Positions 1-5,320 of a stretch of 5,471 nt of DNA are shown here, one piece after another. The notes under the pieces are model-generated. The model ran no database searches and had not been told where the DNA came from. It was given only the letters and a program-made list of their open reading frames with translations. Numbering within the stretch: position 1 is the stretch's first letter; each line of letters begins with the position of its first letter. The stretch comes from JAJPHC01 sp035255945 (GTDB lineage: Bacteria; Acidobacteriota; Thermoanaerobaculia; Gp7-AA8): the NCBI GenBank assembly GCA_035255945.1, contig DATEZA010000040.1:1-5471 (forward strand), read 5' to 3'. Made by a program: the position numbers and the translations under genes.

Positions 1-218
1 ATGTCGATAATGCTGCCGGTCTCGCTTATCGCGCCGCGCCGCAACGCGATGACGTTGTGCGCGTCGCCCGTGTCGACGAACGTTTCATCCATCCCTTCGA
101 CGAGTGCCATCACCGCGACGAACACCGCGACGCTGACGGCGATCCCGAACGCCGTGAGGAGCGTGGCGGTGCGGCGGACGGCGAGGTTGCGGAGGTTGTA
201 TTTGAGGGGGATGAACAT
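1..218 (-). CDS. MacB/FtsX-family ABC transporter permease, N-terminus only (cut by window edge)
   Basis: The first 72 residues of an inner-membrane ABC permease are present; the rest lies beyond the left edge. The protein starts MFIPLKYNLRNLAVRRTATL, the usual short amphipathic lead-in with a basic cluster. A first transmembrane helix follows at about residues 18-42 (LLTAFGIAVSVAVFVAVMAL), and then the start of the extracytoplasmic domain. This is the MacB_PCD/FtsX arrangement: the family couples a cytoplasmic ATPase to extrusion or to work in the periplasm. The substrate cannot be inferred. The protein resembles the N-terminus of the upstream permease (319-1470), so the two are probably partner subunits, and an ATPase gene may lie outside the window. 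No Shine-Dalgarno precedes the chosen ATG. An in-frame ATG at 257 would add 13 residues, but its GGGGAG sits directly against the codon and it lies inside a hairpin, so the start at 218 is preferred. Confidence 0.85.
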   Translation of the reverse strand, partial: MFIPLKYNLRNLAVRRTATLLTAFGIAVSVAVFVAVMALVEGMDETFVDTGDAHNVIALRRGAISETGSIID

Positions 219-228
219 GGTGCCCGGT

Positions 229-299
229 ACTTCGAGTGTATCGAAGTGGCGGCGCATCTCCCCAATGCGCCGCCAGGCGGGACGTTGCTACGTCGACGT
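229..299. repeat. Three inverted repeats in the linker between the two permease genes
   Basis: The 100-nt gap between the permease genes holds three perfect inverted repeats. Arms 229-235 and 241-247 are 7 bp with a 5-nt loop. Arms 247-257 and 265-275 are 11 bp, very GC-rich, with a 7-nt loop. A 10-bp palindrome ACGTCGACGT lies at 290-299. The first two abut, so the minus-strand transcript would carry two stacked hairpins, the nearer one ending about 10 nt before the downstream start codon. No T-run follows on either strand, so a simple intrinsic terminator is unlikely. Attenuation, differential mRNA stability or control of translation of the second permease are inferences. Confidence 0.6.
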
Positions 300-318
300 T
301 GTTGGGAGCGCTACCGCG

Positions 319-1470
319 TCAGGATTCGCGCAGCGTGTTCGCGATCGACGCGCGTGCCGCCGTCACCGCGGGCACGAGCGAGCTCACGATCGCCATCACC
401 AGCGCGAGGAGCGCGGCGAGCGCCATCGTCGGCTCGGTGACGTTGAACTGCTGCACGATGGTGTTCGTCAGGTCGTAGATGTCGAACACGCGGAAGAAGA
501 GACGCGCGCCGCCGATGCCGATGATCGCGCCGGCCGTCGAGATGGCGAGCGACTCGCCCGCGACGAGCAGCACGACGTGCGCAGGCCGGAAGCCGAGCGT
601 CTTCATCACCGCGATCTCGTGCCGCCGTTCGCGCACCGCCATCGACATCGTGTTCGTCGTCACCAGCACAATCGCGAAGACCACCGCTGCGGCGATGGCG
701 GAGATGAAGAGCGTCACATTGCCCAGCATCGCGGTGAAGCCGAGGACGAAGTTGTGCTCCGATTCGCTGCGGGTGGGGACGATGGAGTTCGTGAACATCG
801 CATCGATCGTCGTCGCGACGGCGGGCGTCTCGCCGGCGCTGCGGGTCAGCTCGACGAATGCCATCGATTTGTCCGCGCGATCGGGGATCGCTCGGCGAAC
901 GAGCTCGTTGAAGTAGGCGTACCAGCAGAAGATCGCGTTCTGCGACGGACCGGTGAAGGTCGCGCGGATCGTCCCTTCGACATCGAACGGAAAAACCGAG
1001 CCGCGCAGCGTGATCTTCTGTCCGACGCGCCAGCGGTACTTTTTCATCATCTTTTCGGGGACGATCAGGCCGGTGCGATCGGCGCGGTACGCCGGGAGCT
1101 CAGCGGGCGGAATCGCGTACTGCGGGTCGGTGCCCATGAACATCGGATCGCAGGCGATGATCATGAGCGGGATGTTCGGCTCGCGATACCACGACGGAAT
1201 CCATTGATACTCCGACACGCGCTCGACGCCCGGCACGCGCGCGAGCTTCTCCTTGTACGCGATCGGCAGCGGCACCTGCAGTGACACGGCGCTGCGCGTG
1301 ATCAGGCGGCGGCCCGACTGCACGGTCATGAGCGTGTCGCCCTTCATCTCGGTGATGAGCGTGCGCAGGCTGACCAGAAGGAAGAGGGAGACGGCGACAC
1401 TCAGAGTGGTCAGCAGAGTCCGGCGCCGATTTCGCAATGCGTTCTTCAGGATGAGACGGACGAACGCCAC
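319..1470 (-). CDS. MacB/FtsX-family ABC transporter permease
   Basis: This is a full-length inner-membrane permease of 383 aa from a GTG start. In order it shows a basic N-terminal stretch (LILKNALRNRRRTLLT) and TM1 at about residues 18-38. A large extracytoplasmic domain covers about 40-240 (MacB_PCD type). Three C-terminal helices lie at about 249-271, 299-325 and 347-370. Between TM2 and TM3 sits the FtsX hallmark loop NTMSMAVRERRHEIAVMKTLGF, shown here only as the family's usual ERR-E-A-MK-LG pattern. Length and topology fit a permease without its own ATPase domain. It lies 100 nt upstream of the next permease, so the two are probably one operon. The open frame extends to an ATG at 1575, but the added 35 residues are Arg/Ser/Pro-rich, include a long GC hairpin, and have no Shine-Dalgarno. 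The conserved family start aligns with the GTG at 1470. The transported substrate is unknown. Confidence 0.9.
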   Translation of the reverse strand: MAFVRLILKNALRNRRRTLLTTLSVAVSLFLLVSLRTLITEMKGDTLMTVQSGRRLITRSAVSLQVPLPIAYKEKLARVPGVERVSEYQWIPSWYREPNIPLMIIACDPMFMGTDPQYAIPPAELPAYRADRTGLIVPEKMMKKYRWRVGQKITLRGSVFPFDVEGTIRATFTGPSQNAIFCWYAYFNELVRRAIPDRADKSMAFVELTRSAGETPAVATTIDAMFTNSIVPTRSESEHNFVLGFTAMLGNVTLFISAIAAAVVFAIVLVTTNTMSMAVRERRHEIAVMKTLGFRPAHVVLLVAGESLAISTAGAIIGIGGARLFFRVFDIYDLTNTIVQQFNVTEPTMALAALLALVMAIVSSLVPAVTAARASIANTLRES

Positions 1471-1528
1471 GGTTCCGAAGTATGAGGGCAGGAGTGATAG
1501 AGGGGAAGAGTAGGCGGACTTACGACGA

Positions 1529-1562
1529 GTGTGGCGCCGCCGACTCGGCGGCGCCTCCACAC
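1529..1562. repeat. Perfect 11-bp GC inverted repeat upstream of the permease gene
   Basis: The arms GGCGCCGCCGA (1533-1543) and TCGGCGGCGCC (1545-1555) are perfect complements around one base. Outer GTGT/ACAC bases (1529-1532 and 1559-1562) can extend the stem across a 3-nt bulge. It lies in the divergent region between the permease GTG (1470) and the plus-strand promoter candidate. It would therefore form in the 5' leader of the minus-strand transcript, or act as a dyad operator. No T-tract follows on either strand. Confidence 0.55.
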
Positions 1563-1568
1563 CGTTAT

Positions 1569-1597
1569 TTGACATCAGAACCGAACCGGCTTACCGT
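1569..1597 (+). promoter_or_regulatory. Candidate sigma-70 promoter for the small thioredoxin-fold gene
   Basis: A consensus -35 hexamer TTGACA (1569-1574) is followed after exactly 17 bp by TACCGT (1592-1597). TACCGT keeps the three most important -10 positions (TA...T) but is otherwise poor. Transcription would start near 1604 and give a leader of about 57 nt to the ATG at 1661. The -35 box overlaps the rejected long start (1575) of the opposing permease frame. Prediction is by eye only. Confidence 0.4.
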
Positions 1598-1649
1598 TCC
1601 TAGACTCGTTCAAATTCATTAAAGAAACCCCGAAGTAACCGGGTGTGAG

Positions 1650-1655
1650 AGGAGG
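1650..1655 (+). promoter_or_regulatory. Strong Shine-Dalgarno AGGAGG
   Basis: A full AGGAGG lies 5 nt before the ATG at 1661. It is the best ribosome-binding site in the window, and it decides both the strand and the start of this small gene against an 84-codon open frame on the opposite strand. Confidence 0.85.
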
Positions 1656-1660
1656 GGAAG

Positions 1661-1876
1661 ATGACCGTACGGTTTTTCCCCGGCAGTAAACGACAGAAAA
1701 CGAGCCTGATCGCAGGCTTCCTGTCGCGGTATCACGTGGATCACGAGCTCGTTCGCGCGGAGGACATCAGGTCCAGCACCGTGCACCTCGGAACCGATCC
1801 GGCAGTCGAAGTGGACGGCCGGTTGTTCGTCGATCCGAATGTGGATGCGCTGAAGAAGATTCTGCACGTCCACTAG
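1661..1876 (+). CDS. Small glutaredoxin-like (thioredoxin-fold) protein lacking cysteines
   Basis: This 71-aa cytoplasmic protein has no signal peptide. The residue pattern resembles a glutaredoxin: an N-terminal strand (TVRFFPGS), then a helix (residues 9-21). A second strand follows (YHVDHELVRAED), then a region where a cis-Pro-type loop and strand would sit (DPAVEVDGRLFVDPN). The last part is a C-terminal helix (VDALKKILHV). In redox-active family members a CxxC or single Cys follows the first strand. Here that place reads PGSKRQKT, and there is no cysteine anywhere in the protein, so disulfide chemistry is not possible. A binding, scaffold or regulatory role is an inference. The start is fixed by the AGGAGG 5 nt upstream. 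The gene is transcribed alone, divergent from the permeases and convergent with the PHA-region gene. The gene call is secure; the fold call rests on pattern only and needs a profile or structure comparison. Confidence 0.8.
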   Translation: MTVRFFPGSKRQKTSLIAGFLSRYHVDHELVRAEDIRSSTVHLGTDPAVEVDGRLFVDPNVDALKKILHVH

Positions 1877-1881
1877 TTGAC

Positions 1882-1934
1882 GGTTACCGGTTGCCCGCTA
1901 CGGCGTGGCAACCGGCAACTGAAAACCGGCAACC
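1882..1934. repeat. Repeated AACCGG(C/T)AAC units in the convergent gap
   Basis: The motif AACCGGCAAC occurs twice in direct orientation (about 1910-1919 and 1924-1933). It also occurs once in inverted orientation as GTTACCGGTT (1883-1892). Two of the three units form the hairpin described at 1887-1915. The pattern looks like a short interspersed intergenic repeat family; whether it recurs elsewhere in the genome cannot be seen here. Confidence 0.5.
1887..1915. terminator. Terminator-like hairpin with UNCG loop between convergent genes
   Basis: Perfect 9-bp arms CCGGTTGCC (1887-1895) and GGCAACCGG (1907-1915) enclose CGC-TACG-GCG plus one bulged T. The stem can therefore continue to a C(UACG)G tetraloop, one of the most stable RNA loops known. 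It starts 10 nt after the stop of the plus-strand gene and 20 nt past the stop of the minus-strand PHA gene, as expected for a shared bidirectional terminator. Neither side has a proper T-run, so termination may need Rho, or the element may be an intergenic repeat. Confidence 0.55.
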
Positions 1935-1935
1935 A

Positions 1936-2229
1936 TCATCCGAACATCGCGGCCGCTTCGCGCTCGATCGTGCTCTTGATCCGGGACTCGAACGGCCGCG
2001 CCATCAGCGGCAGCTTGCCGTCGAGGATCACCTCGGAATCGGTGATCTCCAGCGATCCGCTCCCGGTCATTCCGCGCGCTTTCACGGAAAAGGTCAGGCG
2101 ATCGCCGTCCCACTGCTTGTCGATGTCGGTCGCGTAGTGGCCGTACTGCTTTTCGAGGTTGCTCATGCGCTCCTCGACTTTCCGCTTCGCTTCTTCGCGC
2201 GTGGTGTGATGGGGAACGGTGACTTTCAT
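1936..2229 (-). CDS. Polyhydroxyalkanoic acid system family protein (PHA_gran_rgn)
   Basis: This 97-aa soluble protein matches the PHA_gran_rgn family (PF09650/TIGR02610) by recognisable pattern and by the usual length of about 90-100 aa. An N-terminal MKVTVPHHTTREEAKRKVEE helix is followed by a W-x-GD-x-L-x-F strand. Next comes GxTGSGSLEITDSEVILDGK, then LPLMARPFESRI and a C-terminal helix ending in AAAMFG. In Proteobacteria the family is encoded near polyhydroxyalkanoate granule genes, but its molecular role is not established and no PHA synthase or phasin gene is in this window. It starts 36 nt after the phosphoesterase stop on the same strand, so read-through transcription is possible. 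The Shine-Dalgarno is weak (AAAAGG). Confidence 0.85.
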   Translation of the reverse strand: MKVTVPHHTTREEAKRKVEERMSNLEKQYGHYATDIDKQWDGDRLTFSVKARGMTGSGSLEITDSEVILDGKLPLMARPFESRIKSTIEREAAAMFG

Positions 2230-2265
2230 GGGCGGCCTTTTACCACAGCGGTGCGAGCGTCGTCG

Positions 2266-4572
2266 TCAACGTGTGCTGATGAGCTTCTTCGTCAGGTACG
2301 GCCGGCCGCCGTCCGAATTGAGGAACACGCTGCCGTTGTAGGCCGCCTCGCCGCATGACGGCAACTTCGCTTTCTCCACCTCCATCAGTTCGAACGTCGT
2401 GTCGGTCACGTGGACGACGGAGAACCCACCGACGTTTCCGCCTGCATCGCCGGAGCAGAAGCCCGATGCGACGCTGAATGCATCGACAGGCGGTGCGGTG
2501 AGGGCGGTCGCGGTCAGGAGACAGGCGACCGTGCCGTTCGAAGAATCGCTCCCGTAGACGCGGCAGTAGTCGGAGCGGCCGTCTCCGTTCACGTCGACCC
2601 ACGTCCGGCCGCCGTAATAACCGGGATCGATGCGGCGCGAGCTGTTCGAGACTCTGCCGAAGTTTGCGCAGGCCACGCGGCCCTCGGCCTTGCTGTCGGC
2701 CTCGATGACGCGGCAATAGTTGAGCTCCTTGCCGGCGCCCTCGAAGTTCGTCCAGGCGCGTCCGCCCGAGTAGCCGAGGTCGAGTCCGCGCGCCAGTGCG
2801 CCGCCGGGATAGGTCTCGACGGCCGACACGCGATCGCCGGAGAACGCGCTGCCGGTCGAGAGCGTGCAGCGGATCGCGCCGATGGAGTTGTGGACGTACA
2901 CGTAATCGGTGGTGCGGCAGAAGTCGGCCTTTTTGTCGCCGTCAATGTCGACGAAGCGCATGCCGTCCGTGTCGCCGAGGTCGATCGGGCTGGCCGAGGT
3001 GACGAGGCGATCGCTGAACGAATTCGTGTTCGAATCGAACAGGTTGCAGCGCGGATAGCCTTTGTTCCCGGTATGGATTGTCTCGTAGCAGTAATCGAGA
3101 AACCCGTCGCCGTTCGCGTCGGCGAACATCACCGGCGATGCGCGGTGCACGATTTTCGCTGCCGGCGCCTCGACGAATCCCTCCGATTTCGAGAGCACGC
3201 ATCCGGCCTGGTTCGATCCCAGCGTGCGGCAGTAGTCGACGCGGCCGTCGTTGTTCACATCGACCCACGCGCGGGGGCTTTTCCATCCGGTGTCGAGCGA
3301 GCCCGATTCCATCGCGCCGCTGAACGCGGTGCCGGTCGACAGCTCGCAACGAAGCTTGTTGCCCTTGAGAAATTGATAAGTGACGCGGCAGAAGTCTGCC
3401 TTGCCGTCTCCGTTGACGTCGACCCACGCGCGTCCATCCACTTCTCCCGTGTTGTCGAGCTTGCCCGACTCGATGTCGCTGCCGAATTTCATGCCGTCGA
3501 ACTTCGTGCAGCGCGCGATCGTGTTGCCGTCCTTCTCCACGAGGCGGCAGAACGATTTCTTGCCGTCTCCGGTGACGTCCGCCCATCCGCGAGTGTTGTT
3601 GTAGCCGACGTCGAGCGTCGTCGAGAGGTCATCGCCGAAGATCGCGGCCGACGACTTGGTGACGGGATCGGGATGCGGCGTGTGCGTGTGCGCGTGAACG
3701 ATGGCCACGACGTTGTAGCCTTTGATGATCGAGGCGAGGCGCTCGCGCATGTCGGGATGCCACCAGAAGCCGCGCCAGCCGTCGCCGGTGTTGGAGGTGC
3801 CGATGTCGTCGTAGCCGTAGTGCTGAACGATGATGACCGGGGCTTTCGTGTTGCCGCCGTTCGCCGCGACGAAGTTCTTGAGCGTCGTCTCGAGCCAGCC
3901 CGCGGCGTTGCACTCGCTGCTGTCGGGCGCGGCGTAGTTGCCGAGATGCAGACCGACGCCCGTCAGCTGGCGGCACGGCTCGGCGAGCGACGGGCTGAGT
4001 ACGACCACGAGCAGCTTGCCGCCGCCGAGCGTCACCGCGTAGTGCGGCGGGGCGACACCGAACGAGCTTTCGAAAACGGAGAAGCGGTTCGACTTCGACG
4101 ACTGCAGGACGAGCTCGCGGATCTTGTTGCCATTGTCTTTCGCGTTGTAGGTGAATGCGCTGCTGTGAAACGCGAAGTCGTGGTTGCCGGCGCCGAGATA
4201 GGCGTGCGCCTTCAGTTTCGGCCGCTCCTTGTCCGTGCCGAGGTAGAGCGACTGCAGCAGAGCGACGGCGTCTTTGTCCGAGGCGGCGAGGCCATTCAGG
4301 AGGTCGCCTGCGATGAAGACGGCGTCCGGCTGCGCAATCGGGCCGCTGCTGAACGCGCCGGCCGGCCAGGCGAGCCGCTTGCCGTCGGGCCCGAGCATTT
4401 CGTTCAGTGCCGTGACGTGATTCGTGGCGATGATGTCGGTCATACCGTAACCGGTATCGCGAATGTGGGTGTCGCCGCCGACGACGAAGGTGACATCGAG
4501 CGACTGCGCGCCGGCGACAGCGGCGGCGAGCACTGCGAGGGCGAGGACGAGGAAACGGAAGTGCGATCTCAT
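2266..4572 (-). CDS. Secreted calcineurin-like phosphoesterase with inserted seven-repeat FG-GAP/VCBS-like propeller
   Basis: This is a 768-aa exported protein. Residues 1-22 form a signal peptide (basic start, Leu/Ala core, AGA-Q cleavage site). A metallophosphoesterase domain follows with its metal ligands in order: GDTH (D34, H36), GD (D90), GNHD (N130-D132), H251 in QHYG, and HAHTH (H295, H297; the usual Gly of GHxH is Ala). Substrates of this family are phosphomono- or diesters; the exact one is unknown. Residues about 320-690 hold seven repeats of about 50 aa, each with a R-x-W-x-D-V-N-G-D-G-x-x-D-[FY]-C-R type Ca2+ loop and a second Cys 10-17 residues later. Residues about 696-733 (FSVASGFC, then GFSVVHVTDTTFELMEVE) look like the last strands of the phosphoesterase fold, implying that the propeller is inserted within it. 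The start at 4572 has AAGGAG 7 nt upstream. The frame opens to 4803 but those 77 residues precede the signal peptide. No anchor or sorting signal is evident. Confidence 0.9.
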   Translation of the reverse strand: MRSHFRFLVLALAVLAAAVAGAQSLDVTFVVGGDTHIRDTGYGMTDIIATNHVTALNEMLGPDGKRLAWPAGAFSSGPIAQPDAVFIAGDLLNGLAASDKDAVALLQSLYLGTDKERPKLKAHAYLGAGNHDFAFHSSAFTYNAKDNGNKIRELVLQSSKSNRFSVFESSFGVAPPHYAVTLGGGKLLVVVLSPSLAEPCRQLTGVGLHLGNYAAPDSSECNAAGWLETTLKNFVAANGGNTKAPVIIVQHYGYDDIGTSNTGDGWRGFWWHPDMRERLASIIKGYNVVAIVHAHTHTPHPDPVTKSSAAIFGDDLSTTLDVGYNNTRGWADVTGDGKKSFCRLVEKDGNTIARCTKFDGMKFGSDIESGKLDNTGEVDGRAWVDVNGDGKADFCRVTYQFLKGNKLRCELSTGTAFSGAMESGSLDTGWKSPRAWVDVNNDGRVDYCRTLGSNQAGCVLSKSEGFVEAPAAKIVHRASPVMFADANGDGFLDYCYETIHTGNKGYPRCNLFDSNTNSFSDRLVTSASPIDLGDTDGMRFVDIDGDKKADFCRTTDYVYVHNSIGAIRCTLSTGSAFSGDRVSAVETYPGGALARGLDLGYSGGRAWTNFEGAGKELNYCRVIEADSKAEGRVACANFGRVSNSSRRIDPGYYGGRTWVDVNGDGRSDYCRVYGSDSSNGTVACLLTATALTAPPVDAFSVASGFCSGDAGGNVGGFSVVHVTDTTFELMEVEKAKLPSCGEAAYNGSVFLNSDGGRPYLTKKLISTR
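2503..3615 (-). repeat. Seven imperfect coding repeats (FG-GAP/VCBS-like) in the phosphoesterase gene
   Basis: Units are centred on Ca2+-type loops at residues 332-341, 385-394, 438-447, 485-494, 542-551, 609-619 and 660-669. Unit 6 is degenerate (NFEGAGKELNY) and unit 1 ends in S instead of D. Cys pairs are 342/355, 395/409, 448/458, 495/509, 552/569, 620/635 and 670/684. The similarity is visible in DNA as well: segments beginning near 2561, 3227 and 3386 share about 45 nt with few changes. Seven units suggest a closed seven-bladed propeller. Confidence 0.85.
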
Positions 4573-4579
4573 GGTGGAT

Positions 4580-4585
4580 CTCCTT
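4580..4585 (-). promoter_or_regulatory. Shine-Dalgarno AAGGAG deciding the phosphoesterase start
   Basis: On the minus strand AAGGAG is followed by 7 nt and then the ATG at 4572, which opens directly into a signal peptide. This selects 4572 over the 77-codon-longer open frame that reaches back to 4803. Confidence 0.85.
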
Positions 4586-4630
4586 TCGCTTCCTTGTCGG
4601 CATCGCCCGGGCGGTTTTCCATTTTCATGG

Positions 4631-4741
4631 TCAGGGAATTCCGAAATAGCGGCGGTCGAGAGCCCGATACTGAATCGCCTCCGCGATATGTCCGGACTCG
4701 ATGCGCTCGACACCGGCGAGATCGGCGATCGTCCGCGCCAC
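4631..4741 (-). pseudogene. comM: 3' remnant of a ComM/YifB (Mg chelatase-like) gene
   Basis: Reading minus from 4741 to the TGA at 4631 gives VARTIADLAGVERIESGHIA followed by EAIQYRALDRRYFGIP. This is the typical C-terminal end of the ComM/YifB AAA+ family (Mg_chelatase_C region, VARTIADL...H-x-AEA-x-QYR-LDR). Intact members are about 500 aa, ComM being a helicase that aids branch migration in natural transformation. Only 36 codons are recognisable. The same frame stays open to 4807, but the residues upstream of V (LLACKRMHTAP) do not show the expected LSARAYxR-type sequence, so homology stops sharply at 4741. The remnant ends 58 nt before the phosphoesterase start. Most likely it is the stump of comM left by an insertion or rearrangement; a contig chimera is the alternative. 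Confidence 0.7.
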
Positions 4742-4936
4742 CGGAGCCGTATGCATTCGTTTGCAGGCGAGTAGGAGATCAAGTCCGCCGCCGCACACAG
4801 CACTTGGTCAGGTCATCACTCGTTCAGCGAGAACAGAACGTGTGCAGTTGAGGAAGGATGTGCATCCCGTATCGGTCAGCACGGATGGATCTCCGGGAAC
4901 AACCAAACGCGATACTCTTTGCTGTGAGGTGTCATC
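4742..4936. other. Gene-free stretch between the comM remnant and the TIR operon
   Basis: I see no coding region supported by a motif or a ribosome-binding site. GC falls by hand count from 41/60 (4681-4740) to 37/60 (4741-4800), 31/60 (4801-4860) and 32/60 (4861-4920). A small inverted repeat GGATG-TG-CATCC lies at 4856-4867. GATACT (4911-4916) could be a -10 element for the TIR genes, but no -35 stands out 16-18 bp upstream. The region probably contains the junction of the accessory segment and the TIR promoter. Confidence 0.5.
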
Positions 4937-5320
4937 ATGCCTAGCGTCTTCATTAGCCACCGAAGCACCGATGCCCACTTGGCTGAAAAGCTCGCTACAG
5001 ACTTGAGGAACGCAGGCCATGTAGTGTGGCTTGATGCCTGGGAAATCTCAGTTGGCGACGACATTGTCGAGCGAATCAGCGATGGCTTGGAACGCTCTGC
5101 CTACTTGGTTACTTGTTTTTCAGCCGCGGGCATGGCTCCATGGATGGATAAAGAATGGATGTCCGCGCTCGCGCGTCAGATGAATGGCGCTCACGTCAAG
5201 ATTCTTCCGGTTCGGCTCACGGGAACGGAAGCTCCGGCCATTCTTGCAGGAACGAAGTACGCCGATCTCATCAAGGATTGGGACCAAGGTGTAGCTGATC
5301 TTCTCAGGGCAATGAGGTGA
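4937..5320 (+). CDS. Stand-alone TIR-domain protein
   Basis: This 127-aa protein consists of a single TIR domain (TIR_2-like) with no signal peptide, membrane segment or second domain. Visible elements are strand A with VFISHRSTD (residues 4-12), the helix LAEKLATDLRNAGH, strand B VVWLDAWEI with GDD (40-42), IVERISDGLERSAYLV, then APWMDKEWMSAL and the strand VKILPVRL. Glu73 in the W-x3-E context aligns with the catalytic glutamate of TIR NADases such as SARM1, so NAD+ cleavage or signal-molecule synthesis is plausible. In bacteria, single-domain TIRs of this kind include the Thoeris sensor ThsB, but no ThsA-like effector is visible here. The ATG has GAGG 7 nt upstream. The stop overlaps the start of the next TIR gene (GTGA), indicating a translationally coupled operon. 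Base composition (about 53% GC) differs from the genes to the left. Confidence 0.9.
   Translation: MPSVFISHRSTDAHLAEKLATDLRNAGHVVWLDAWEISVGDDIVERISDGLERSAYLVTCFSAAGMAPWMDKEWMSALARQMNGAHVKILPVRLTGTEAPAILAGTKYADLIKDWDQGVADLLRAMR

Noticed and set aside
1..1284. 427-codon open frame on the plus strand
   Set aside because: It is Arg/His-rich low-complexity antisense to two clear permease genes.
1619..1873. 84-codon minus-strand frame
   Set aside because: It is antisense to the small plus-strand gene, which has AGGAGG at the right spacing and a recognisable fold pattern.
1891..2358. 155-codon plus-strand frame
   Set aside because: It is antisense to the PHA_gran_rgn gene, begins inside a hairpin and has no family resemblance.
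2503..3615. Regularly spaced DNA repeats resembling an array
   Set aside because: The spacing and variation follow protein repeats in frame, with no identical repeats or unique spacers, so this is not a CRISPR.
4604..4613. Palindrome CGCCCGGGCG followed by TTTT on the plus strand, as a possible terminator
   Set aside because: The foldable stem is only about 3 bp with a real loop, and no plus-strand gene ends nearby.
4573..4803. 77-residue N-terminal extension of the phosphoesterase frame
   Set aside because: It would bury the signal peptide, it overlaps the comM remnant in another frame, and an AAGGAG site marks the start at 4572.
2410..4851. 813-codon open frame on the plus strand
   Set aside because: It is a shadow of the phosphoesterase gene in GC-rich DNA: Ala/Arg/Val/Asp-rich without any motif. 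The minus strand has a signal peptide, catalytic motifs, repeats and a Shine-Dalgarno.
4856..4867. GGATG-TG-CATCC as an operator for the TIR genes
   Set aside because: The arms are only 5 bp and no promoter is positioned convincingly beside it; it is mentioned only under the intergenic entry.
4701..5006. Plus-strand frame running into the TIR gene
   Set aside because: It crosses the comM remnant and the composition break, is out of frame with the TIR domain, and has no motif.
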